Shown one piece after another: positions 31,398 to 47,153 of a DNA stretch of 64,000 nt. This DNA is from Trichopria drosophilae. Its lineage: Eukaryota; Arthropoda; Insecta; Hymenoptera; Diapriidae. The notes below the pieces were generated by a model. The model saw only the letters and a list, made by a program, of their open reading frames with translations, did not search any database and was not told the DNA's origin. How positions within the stretch are numbered: the stretch's first letter is position 1; every line of letters begins with the position of its first letter. Both the position numbers and the translations under genes were made by a program. The stretch lies in assembly GCA_030407085.1 (NCBI GenBank), contig CM059585.1:3295001-3359000 (forward strand), given 5' to 3'.

Positions 31398-31844
31398 TCG
31401 ATAACATTGTATAAACAAGTTTTGAAATACTCAATTAACTTATACATATATACCAACCGTCGTAACATCATTCGAAGTTTATTAATTATAACAAGGTCAC
31501 CTTTTAACTTGTATGTATGAAAATTGTAGCAAAATGGTACTCCATATACTTTTATTTATCATTGTGTGCTTCGTATAAAAAATTTAGTCGATGAGTAATC
31601 AGTTTTTTGACCTACAATTAATACAGTATTTACCTTTTACGGAGTCGGATGAAACCAAAAAGTGGACCAAAAATGCGGGCAGGGCTCCAACCCCCGAAAA
31701 ATGATGCATAATCTTTCCTATCGGTTTCAATATGGACTTTTGTATTAAAATAAATAAATCTGTTCAGAAATCTGTAATTGATTCATGTTATTGTATTTCT
31801 CAATAACGCGATATTTTACCACGTTTTTATTAACTCGTATTCTT

Positions 31845-31862
31845 GTCTGTCTGTCTGTCTGT
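31845..31862. repeat. (CTGT)n microsatellite
   Basis: Four to five CTGT units, followed by gtttgtccggtgcaaatc. Such tracts often sit in dispersed repeats; no element borders are evident. Confidence 0.6.
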
Positions 31863-32131
31863 TTGTCCGGTGCAAATCTTGTAATCGATTTTAAACTAAC
31901 TTACCGATGAGCTAGAGACTTGAAACTTTTAGGATAGCCCAAAATTGGATGATAATGCATTCCATGCGCCCCACGTTTTCCATTTTAAGTCTTACAAATA
32001 TTTTATTTCCTAATAAAATGAAAAATTATTGCGTATTTATTTCGGCATGGTATTAGTGGCCTGTGTGGATGGGAAAAATTATTTTATCCTTTTTAGTCCA
32101 TTTATAAAAACGTGGTTTTTAAAAAGAATTT

Positions 32132-32137
32132 TTTATT
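32132..32137 (-). terminator. Candidate polyadenylation signal of gene B
   Basis: AATAAA on the minus strand about 290 nt past the TGA at 32426. It sits in a T-rich stretch, so it is weak evidence. Confidence 0.25.
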
Positions 32138-32425
32138 TATTAATTATTTCCGTTCTGCAGTTAAGAGGAGTTATATGGAGATGAAGCGCTTTGAGGACAT
32201 ATTTTATAATGATATATCACAAACGTACATTTTAATTTAGTATATTTATATACAAACAATCACATTGCTACCTAAAAATAATCTTAAAAATAACATCACA
32301 TATAAAATAATTTGTACTTTTAAAAAATACGCCAGTAGGAAATGAAACCGATTTCCCAAACTCTATTTTTTTTACAAATAAATTAATAACTACCTAAATT
32401 AATACATAAAATTGCAATTATTCTC

Positions 32426-37902
<5,477 letters not shown>

Positions 37903-39041
37903 GATTTACACTATTCGAAATTAATATTAAAAATAGTTCACTTCACTATTAATGTTATTTCAATAATGATTATAGATGGAATGAAACTAAAATTTAACTT
38001 GCAATAATTGAAATTATTCAACAATTTAATATTCACTGTTAATGAGTATTTAAAATTGAAAATGAGTAGTTAGTAAAGACGGCAATAAATGAACGTGGAA
38101 AACAATGGAAATATGAAAATTGTTATTCAACCTAGTCAGCTATCGCACTGATAAAATTCTTATAAGTCACCTAAAAATGCAATTTTACAGGATAAAAAAA
38201 CACGAAGCAGTAATTTTCTATACATGTATTACAAGGTCAACTTTAAACGACAAAGAAACGTATATTATATTTTTTATGTTAATTTATGTAATGAAATTTA
38301 TGAGACAGTTACAATTTTAAATCGAACGAAACGCATTTTATAATGTAAATGGAGTAGTAATTTGTTGATCAGTAAACTTGTTCATTTTTGTTGTTATTGA
38401 CACGATTTCGATAAGAAAAAAGTAAACAAATTATAATTATCGTAGTAGAAAAGTAAACCAGTTTCTGGTTGTCTTCTATCTTCTTCTTAGGGATTAATTA
38501 TACAAAACACATTCGTAAGAAATACTGATTTATTACTATCTTTATTTGAGTTTTCAATAACGGCAGTATAGTCAATTTTACTTATTGTGGTTTTTACTTA
38601 TCGTAGAAACAAATTCCCACAATGAAAAAATCCATGTGGAATCCAAATGGATCTTCCATGTGGATTCTACGTAGATTTTTGTGTGGATTATTGAATTTAA
38701 TAGTTTTCCTTTTGTAGTTATATGTTCTGCATAGTTCAAAAATTATCCGCAATATGATTCGATGAACAAATGATAAATCAACAATATCGCATACGTCAAT
38801 ACGAGTCCTCACACAACAAGCATTATGCAATGTCTTCAATATCTTATCCAAAATATTTTGTAGAAGTAATTTTATCAGCAGATTTTAAAAATTTGAATAA
38901 TTATTGCAGCTCTATTTAATTATAAATCAAATTAGCTTTTTTGATATGTATTATAAGCTTGTGTGAGGATCTTTTGTTATTTTTATATATTTTAAAAGGA
39001 TAGGAAATAAACGAATAATACCCGTAAACAAATTAAAATAA

Positions 39042-39085
39042 CTCGCCCCGGTGGGGATTGAACCCGGGTCTCTCGCTTAACCCTT
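39042..39085 (-). repeat. tRNA-like 3' fragment, probably tRNA-derived repeat
   Basis: On the minus strand the stretch reads like the 3' half of a tRNA, with a B-box-like GGTTCAATCCC and a GC-rich tail. The T stem pairs only in three of five positions, and no D arm or A box can be found at the proper distance. I therefore call a decayed tRNA-derived repeat, not a tRNA gene. Confidence 0.35.
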
Positions 39086-39366
39086 TAACGCTCAAATGGC
39101 CAAAATTTTACCGTCAACATCAAGCCCGTACCTTTCAATTATAACCAGTGTGGAAAAAATTTTCCATTGGGAAACATATTCTTGTGTATAAAAGTCATCA
39201 TTTGAATGGCATACCCAAATTTATTAATAAATGACAGAAAATTGTTTCTTATTAACAATAAACAAATAAAAACGTTCATTTTTAAATTTGTTTTTTTTTT
39301 TAACCATGTTATACGGTACTCAAGAACATTCTAACCCATCAGGATGCGGGACCCGAATGTTGTACT

Positions 39367-39519
39367 CATGGGCGTCCACAGGGAGGGGCAAGAGGGGGCA
39401 TTTGCCCCCCCCCCCTCCGGCCCGACAGTGTATATTGATTTGTCTGTGTAACTTCTATTAACATATAGTCGCATATTTAATGTTGCCTCCCCCTGAAAAT
39501 AATCCTGCGGACGCCCATG
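39367..39519. mobile_element. 153-bp hAT-type MITE with perfect 8-bp target duplication
   Basis: Terminal inverted repeats start catgggcgtcc and end ggacgcccatg. The 8-mer gttgtact stands directly on both sides (39359-39366 and 39520-39527). Eight-base duplications are the hallmark of hAT transposition. There is a C run and no open frame of its own; the minus-strand frame at 39331-39576 is passive. Confidence 0.8.
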
Positions 39520-40261
39520 GTTGTACTTCCAAAATATATTTTTAGATACTTTGATTTTTATTGTTAACCGATCCAAAATGGCGTCCGAATGCCCGAAATT
39601 ATTGAAAAATCAGAATAATGTGCACTTTTGAAGTCTAATCTAAGTTTTAGCGGGAAAAATAACTTTTGCCAGTTTCGTGGCAACAGATTGGATGCACATT
39701 AGCAAAATTAGCTCATAAAATTGATTTTCAAGATGGCGGCCGTGATGACTCAGCTAAAATAACGTATTTACACAGCGTTATAGCCACTGTACAATGTTCA
39801 AACCTTTTTATTCAATAGTTTTATGATCTCTCAGGATCATTAGAACTGAATTCATTATTAGCTTATCAAAATTAAAAATGGTGGTTCCAATATGGCGGAC
39901 CGAAAACTCAAAAATAACGATTCAGGAAAATATAAAATACTACCGTATTCTAAGTGAAATTTAAAATCGAAATACCTGTATTCTTTTTATCCATCCGGCG
40001 GGTATAATGGGTATAAGTTTTTATTAATTTAAAGTTTTAAAACTTCAACATAACGTAACATTGTTATATGAAAAATACGGTATAGAAGTTTCAAAAATGA
40101 AAATTTTCAATCTTCAACATCAGATTGTTCATCATAGTCATTAGATGCAATATCTTTCTCTCCTATCATTGTGATAGCTGATAACCACTTTTGATTTCCT
40201 GGCTGTACTCGCATCCATTTTAATTTGTATTATTATCAAAACCGAGCACAAATTAACCCAA

Positions 40262-40346
40262 GTACTGTTGTCCCCGCCCTAAGTTATGCCGCCCAAAGTT
40301 ATATGTTTTCCCAAAGTTATACGTTTGCCTTGTCCAAGGTTATACC
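40262..40346. repeat. Fragment of a TCCCCGCCCTAAGTTAT repeat
   Basis: Contains gtccccgccctaagttat, then cccaaagttatatg and a further aaagttatacg. The same words occur at 57143-57600, so this is a member or end of that dispersed family. Confidence 0.5.
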
Positions 40347-40982
40347 AGTCTCTTCCCCTTCTTCCTCCACAAGGAAGGCACGACCGTCGTGATTCTCGCG
40401 CGCTACTCAATTACACCGCGATTTATGAAAACTGTACTTATTTTTATATTAGTTTCAATTTGTGTATTAACTAAGTAGGGTTTATTGATTACGAAAAAAT
40501 CATTTGCATCAAACGCCTCGTATGTGGTAAGACTAACCATTACATTTTTGTTTGATTTTTTATCTTCGTGACAATTAAAGTTCTCTAAAAGTGTGGATGT
40601 TACATTTTTTCAAAATCTAACTATTACATTTACCGTTCTACTCTAGTACATTCACGGTTGTAGTATTACCTATCTAATAGAGTAGAACAAGATTTGAAAT
40701 GGAGAGAATTCGGTTGGCATTGTATGTTAACTTGACTGTTATCTAAGTAATTATGTAGATAACTGGTCACCATGAATTATACTTGTGTGTAATGATAGTC
40801 CATATATCAACAACGACCTGCTTAGTAATTACATCCATAATAATCTACTTTATTATCAATGACAGAAAATATTAGCGGCACTTGATATCGAAATATTTTA
40901 ACGATATCATTTCATTTTATAAAACAATACAATTACATCCCTTAACTATGTTAGTTTAGTTTAATAATTCATGTAAGTTAAA

Positions 40983-40988
40983 TTTATT
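40983..40988 (-). terminator. Candidate polyadenylation signal of gene C
   Basis: AATAAA on the minus strand about 86 nt past the TAA at 41074. Confidence 0.4.
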
Positions 40989-41073
40989 TAATAAGAAACA
41001 TTCCATTTTATATATTGTCATCTGAAGGAAGAAAATAGAAAAGACTACAAAAAATGACGGACAATTTAATTTC

Positions 41074-44000
41074 TTAGTTTTTCAAAAGTTTTGCAAAGAA
41101 TCCGTTGGGATTATCCAGTAATAGCTGCTCCGGGTGATCATACTCCTACGAAAAAAAATGTTATAAATGTGTTAACTATGAGTATTACAATTTTATTTAT
41201 TGTACTGAAAAGTACATACCATGACATTCCCACTGTTCAAGAAGAGAACTCTATCACTATTCATGACAGTGCTGACAGTGTGTGCGATTGTTAAAACAGT
41301 GCAATCAGCAAAAATAGTTTGTATCTTTTTCTGAATAAAGACCTGAGTGCTAAAAATTGTATTTTCAGTTCAATAATTTATTTGTAACTTATAATAGAAA
41401 AATGATCAAACATTTAATTTCACCTATCAATGTTTGAAGTGTCTTCTTCCACAATCAAGATGCAGTTATTGCGAAGTATCGCCCTGGCGAGACATATTAA
41501 TTGACGTTTACCTGGACTAAAATTGCTGCCCTCTTCCATAACTTGCTGGTCCAAGGAAGTGTATTCCAACTCAACAATTTGAAGAGTTTCCAACAATTTT
41601 TCATCTGCATACTGCCCCAACGGATCTAAATTGTAACGTAATGTCTGGGAAAACAATACAGGCTCTTGCGGAATGACAGAAATACGCGAGCGCAGGTCCT
41701 CCAAGCCTACAAAAGTGGTATCCACATCATCTATGATGATTTTACCTTTCAAATGATCAGTCAATCTAAGCAGTGCTGATACTATTGAACATTTTCCTGA
41801 ATCTCTTGCTCCGACAATTGCAACTTTCATTCCAGGTTCTATTACTAAGTTCAGATCCTAAAGTGCAACGTTTGAAAACAGGCGCTGACAATAAATTAAT
41901 GCATTTAGTTTTGTTGAATATACCTTCAATACGAATGGTCCTGTATTGTCGTAAGCCATTGAAAAGTTTCTAAATTCCAAGCAACCTTTTGTAGGCCAAT
42001 CGTCAGCAATTGGTGTTACCGATATCTGAAGTCGTTCCGGTGACAATTTGTTATAATTAAGTACTCTCTCCACCGATGCTATATTTGATACAAAGGCTAT
42101 TAATTGATTTAAGCCATATGGAAATTGCAGAGCAAATATTAAGGATTCAGTAATTGACAATCCGACGTATCCAGGGAAAATATCTCCTATTTTAATAAAA
42201 CATTATATAAATCTTCTAAGTTCAGTAAAATAAATTGTAGTTTTCCATACCTCTAGAAAAAATAACAACTACGAAGAAGACAACGCATGTCATGAAACAC
42301 GCGCACAGGAATTCGATGCACAGACTGTAACTGGTTGACGTGTTTATTAGGAGATACCAAACTCTTGTATGATTATCTTGATGATTGTGAAATTCTTTTT
42401 TCATTTTTTTTATTACATCCTTTCCATAACTTCGAATTGTTGTTAACCCATTTATGGTTTCACGAGTGTGCGAATACACTAAACTTTTAGCTAAATATAA
42501 AAATCATTTCAAAGTTTGGTCGGCTGTTGCGCGATACTGTTTACGATTATAAAATTACCATCATCTTCCAATCGTTTTAAGGAGTATGCAGTCAATAAAT
42601 ATCGACCTGATACAATAAACGCGATTGTTCCTAATATTATGAAGGGTATCGCAATGAAATAATCTATTATGAAGACTAAGATGAATGCTGTTAAAACTCC
42701 TAAAAATATTTGTAGAGATTTTACAGCAATAATTGGCATTAGTTTATCCAAAAATTCAATATCCTTCGAAAAGCGATTTAAAATTTTTCCTAAAATGCGA
42801 AATATTTAAAATAATTTATATTTAATTCATTGTGTTCAATTGTACCTGATGGATTGGCATTGTAGAAATCCAGCGTTGTGTTCAGGATATTAGAAAACAT
42901 AGATGCATATACATTACGAGATGCTGATAAACAAATATTTACTGTTAAATAATTACGCATCCAGCAAAATATTAAACAACAAATGGCACATGATGAGTAT
43001 ACATAAATCGACATAACAGTCGAAAGTCGTTTATTTATTTTCAATTCTTTGATATTTATGACGTTTCTTTCTATAGTACTCGAATTCAATTTCTTGTCTT
43101 TATTATACTCCTGCTTAAATTCCTCCAAATTTGTCCAGTAGCTACTCCAGTAATCAAAGCCAGTGGCGAATACCAGAGAACCAACTGTGATAACTGCGAA
43201 AAGTACAAAAGTGACCCTAGTACCACCCATTTTAAAATAACTAACGTACATTCCAACATTCCGTTTGGTTACTTCTTCTTTATTTCTGGTAAACTGATGT
43301 GTTTTTACTCCCTGCTGAAGTTCACTCTAGAATATAAGAAACCTGATTAGGGATAACAAGTGAGAGTTATGATTAACATTTTCTTACTGATGACACGCTT
43401 TTCGAGGATGTTTGAACATTTTCTTTCTTATATCTGTAAGAAATAGTATCATAATTTTTCAGTTGTTCTTCATTTGAGCTTTTTTCATTATAGACCAGGC
43501 TTGGGGAGATTGTTTCTAGTTCTTCAAACGTTTCTCGATTTTTGATAGTGCCCTATCAAATGGTAAACAATTATTTAGCTATATAATATAGTAAAAAAAA
43601 TGTCCATCAGGAAAAAAAAACAAATCTTACTTGATCAATAAAAACAAGTGTATCAACGCTTCGGAGAAACTCCAAGCGCCGAGTAACGAAGATTCTGGTT
43701 TTACCTTCCAAATATTTCAGGATACATTTATTAATCAAATGTTGGCCAACTTCTACATTGATGGAACTAAATAGATCGTCAATAAGATAGAGATCGGCTT
43801 CTCTGTAAATTGCTCTCGCTAAATGTACGCGTGCACTCTGTTCAGCTGATAACGGTACTCCACCTTCTCCAATGATTGTTAGGTCTTCCTTTGGTAGTTG
43901 TTGGAAATCGTTCAGTAATCCGCAAACTTGAACAACCTGAAATTACTAGGTTTTAACATTTTCATAACCCTTTGACATCCAAACGCCACTAAAGTTAGTT

Positions 44001-47000
44001 TTCCTACTTAAACCTAATATTCCATTTTTTTTCGCATTTTTAATGTGGTAAGAGTTTATATTTTTCAATATTATAGTGTTATCAGTAATTTTATTGTTTT
44101 TATTTTTGTTATTAAAAAAATTTACGATTAAAAATATCATTTTTTACATCATTAATTCCATTCCGAAGAAATTCGGCTGTAAACGTGTAGTTTTAATTAT
44201 TGGCACTTATGTTTTTGGGATTACTGATTCTGAATCTGATATCAATTCTTCTTAATTCAAAATGGCGCGTCGAGTATGACGGATAATATTTTGAAAACTT
44301 AAGTAAAGTTCAATAAAAATCAGTACTCGGGAGTTTTGGGGTCGCTGATTAGTTTTTCGATGTCAGTTTTTCGAAATTCAAAATGGCGGATCCAATATGG
44401 CTGACAAAATTGTATAAATTTAAGAAAAGTTCTTGAAAAACTATATTCAGGAATCTGATTGCGAATCCGACGTCAGTGTTTTGAAATCAGTAATTTGTAA
44501 TCAGCGACCAAGAAAACCCCCAGTATAGATTTTGACGAATTTGTCTTAAATTTTAAAAGTGATGTCCGCCATATTGGATCCGCCATTTTGAATTTTGAAA
44601 AACTTTGAAACTACAGTGGCCCTCCCCTTATTTTAACTCCTATTATTTTAACTGCGTCCTTTATTTTAACTTTCTTTCGTCCCTTATGTTAACTTCTTCC
44701 CCTCGTGAGTTCCCCCACCATTCGCCATTTGAAAGTGTTCAAAAGAGTACGGATTGCTGTTTGCGCTTGCGCATAAAGGTGAAGAAAGACGCCACTATAT
44801 CTCCTCTCTCTGTTTTTATTCTCTCATACTGCCAGTGGTGAGGATGAGGGGAAGCGGTAAAATAAGGGAAGAAGCCACCATTTTCCTTGACTCGAGAAGT
44901 TAAAATAAAGGGAGGGTCACTGTATATCCCTTGAAATGTGGGTTTCAAAGGATTAGTGGTGGTGTATTCGCACTATTTACTTCTCTATATCTTCTTTCAT
45001 CGTAGGAGTCTCCAAAAGTAATATTGTCTTTAATCGTTCCGGATATCAACCAAGCCTCTTGGCTAGCGTAAGATATTCTCAAGTTAGGATTATCCGTGTA
45101 ATATCCAGATCTATGGTTTATCTCCAATAGATCTTTGTTCCCATGCTGAATAACAACAACCCCAGTCCTCGGGTATATTTCGTTTAAAATCAACTGTAAA
45201 AGTGTCGTTTTTCCAGATCCTGCACTTCCATTGACACCAAAAATGCTTCCAGCTTCCACCTTCAAAGAAATGTTAGATAGCGTTTCTAAATTCTGGTCGT
45301 CGGTCCATTTTGCGGATACTTCATGTAGATCAATTCTAACTGGGTAAATAGTATGTTCATCAAGAAAAGAGTTTCTGATCGGCTTCAATATTCGATCGTC
45401 GTAAATTTGTTCTTTTCTTGGACTAGGAATTGTATCGATTAGTTCAGCTTCTGGTGCATTCAGTTCTTCTAGGAGAAGGAGTTCCTGAAATCACTGATAA
45501 CGTGTTATATTAACTGTTTTGAGGTGGTAGCCCAACGGACACGAAAGTCCCGAATGTTTCTAAAACGTTTTTAGAACGTTCCAGAAACGTTCCTAAAACG
45601 TTTTATGTCTGCAACATGGATGAAACGTTTATAAAACGTTCTGTAAAAGTTGCAGACATAAAACGTTTTAGGAACGTTTCTGGAACATTCTAAAAACATT
45701 TTAGCAACATTTGGGTCCTTCGTGCAGATTACAAATAAAATTACCTCTATTCGCTTCACTGATTCGCAACTGCGCCCATATTGAATGAAACCTTCTGGTA
45801 AAAATCCACATACCGTAACTTGCAAAATACTAAAGTACGCTGCTGCTTCAAAAGTGCTTACCGCGGATAGATTAAGTCCCGACCAAATATAAATGATGAG
45901 GGTTGTGAATAATGTTAGTCTCGCTGAAATATCCATGGATGTTACACTAAAAGCGTAGAAGGAAAACATGGATGTTATCGGTATTAGCTCAGTTACTCGA
46001 AGCGTTTTCGATAAATTTTCAAACGGCTTCTCCCATGCATTAATCTTCACTGCCTATACATTCATAAATACATGAATCTGAGTTTATGATTACTTTAGCA
46101 AATATTACCTTGATTCCAGAGATAAATTCATGTAAGAACTGAATACGTTTTTTTGTTAATACAGCTATTTTTGCTGTATAGCTGGAACAGCAATTTATGA
46201 GCAATAATTGAAATGGAACACTTAAAAATATAAATGACAATATTCCATAAAGAGCAGATAAGCCATTCGTCCTCCACATCAGGTACGATACTAAAGATAC
46301 CTGCACAGCGGTTTTATGATGAATGATAAAAAATGGTGTACAAGTAATAAATAAAAGTGATCAGTGATAAGTCGATACTTTCCTGGATGACAACAATCCA
46401 TATACAATGTACAAACGTGAAGAAGTAATCAAATCTGTGAACATCGTCGTTCATCAGATTGATTAGTTGGTTAATAGTACTCTTCCCAGTAACAGATTTG
46501 TGTAACCGCAAAACCTAAAGATAAAAATTAATATTAGCACATTGACCTACGAAATTTCATGAGATAAAAATGGACCTTAGAATATATTAAAGCAGAGCAG
46601 GCAGTCCTAACTCGCATTCCCAACTGATAACCAGATCTGAAAGATTGATGTTTACCAATAGCCACAATCAAAGCAACTAAACTAAAATAAGTTGCGTAGT
46701 AATAAACTTCCATCTTCGTTATTTTATCGTCGAATAAATTATAGTAATTTAGGATCCAAGTTTGAAAAATGGGCTGAGAAAGTGGAACTATTCCAAGGAC
46801 CAGAAGTTGACAAAACCCTAGTAAACAATTTTCCCAGAAAAAAGCACGGAAAATCGCTCGTTTTAAACTTGGTTTAATACTACTTTTTATTTTTGCACGA
46901 AGATTTCTGGATTGATATTTTGATAACCGCAATTCTCGATGCCATTCTCTGTAAATCGTTTTGTATCATAGGTTATGGTTACTTCAAGAAAGTTGACCAA

Positions 47001-47153
47001 TTTTGTAAATTTAGTATGAGGAACTTACCGCTCTAAACGATCAAATAAGATTTCTGATTTATCCTTTTCAAGACATTCATACAAATCATCCAAATGAAGA
47101 TTTCCTTGTGAAGCTTTTTGACATATTTCTATTACTTGCTTGTAGTTGGACAT
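41074..47153 (-). CDS. ABCC4-like: ABCC4/MRP4-like protein with degenerate nucleotide-binding motifs, third paralogue (gene C)
   Basis: Fifteen exons: 47153-47029, 46948-46576, 46514-46383, 46300-46109, 46053-45745, 45484-44981, 43936-43631, 43552-43388, 43326-42846, 42789-42559, 42490-42251, 42186-41924, 41857-41424, 41349-41220, 41145-41074, open over 1,318 codons plus TAA. Exon lengths match genes A and B, but there is no equivalent of their exon 1. The ATG lies within the exon-2 equivalent, with an in-frame stop upstream. NBD1 keeps Walker A GSAGSGKT (~463-470), but the signature is LSAEQ (~574-578), Walker B is LIDDLF, and the H-loop His is Arg (~631, VTRRLEF). NBD2 has GARDSGKC for [13 protein letters not shown] for LSxGQ and ILIVEEDT for ILILDEAT; Q-loop and AHTVST remain. 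The C-tail is short. Membrane segments look normal. Transport by ATP hydrolysis is doubtful. Either a retained pseudo-transporter or a very young pseudogene. Confidence 0.88.
44240..44600. repeat. Dispersed repeat with AAAATGGCGGATCC words in a gene C intron
   Basis: The words aaaatggcgcgtcgag, aaaatggcggatccaatatg and, inverted, catattggatccgccatttt recur here and, as related words, at 39560-39910. Located in the intron 44980-43937, immediately before the MITE at 44612. Probably an old transposon family. Confidence 0.5.
44612..44924. mobile_element. MITE of the CAGTRG-CCTCCCCTTATTTTAAC family in a gene C intron
   Basis: The left end tacagtggccctccccttat and the right end ataaagggagggtcactgta form terminal inverted repeats bounded by TA. 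Further ttattttaact words lie just inside. A close relative stands at 56256-56451. The open frames inside (plus and minus) belong to the element, not to a gene. Confidence 0.75.
45536..45727. mobile_element. Long palindromic element built on AACGTT in a gene C intron
   Basis: The two halves pair over most of about 90 bp each: cttttagg-type and aacgtttctgg-type words on one side are complemented on the other. The centre is near 45,630, and the outer arms are acgaaagtcccgaatgtt and aacatttgggtccttcgt. It sits in the intron between exons 46053-45745 and 45484-44981 and would form a strong hairpin in the pre-mRNA. Confidence 0.7.
46301..46382 (-). other. Apparent GA-AG intron of gene C
   Basis: Follows the Gln of IVVIQ: CAG|GAAAGTATCGAC, ending GCTGTGCAG before GTATCTTTAG (VSLVSYLMW). 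No GT donor in the neighbourhood keeps the frame. Third copy of the same oddity. Confidence 0.7.

Larger units (their letters stand above)
28644..32425. other. Spacer between ABCC4-like genes A and B
   Basis: No gene is visible. It contains three copies of gtgccaacagt-type 10-mers near 29682-29706, two inverted-repeat elements at 30051-30325, a 290-bp tandem duplication at 30818-31397 and a short (CTGT)n run at 31845-31862. The promoter of gene A must lie just above 28643, but no diagnostic core element is evident. Confidence 0.5.
37903..41073. other. Spacer between genes B and C
   Basis: No gene is visible. It holds a tRNA-like fragment (39042-39085), a MITE with an 8-bp target duplication (39367-39519), degenerate repeats with AAAATGGCGG words (39560-39910), and one end of a TCCCCGCCCTAAGTTAT-type repeat (40262-40346). 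Confidence 0.5.

Noticed and set aside
39042..39085. Functional tRNA gene on the minus strand
   Set aside because: T stem poorly paired, no D arm, no A box, no anticodon arm at the right distance.
44605..44948. Open frames on both strands inside the gene C intron
   Set aside because: They coincide with a TA-bounded MITE and have no protein-like features.
41074..47153. Gene C as an ordinary pseudogene
   Set aside because: Fifteen exons sum to an exact multiple of three with no internal stop; motif changes are substitutions only. Recent pseudogenisation remains possible but is not shown.
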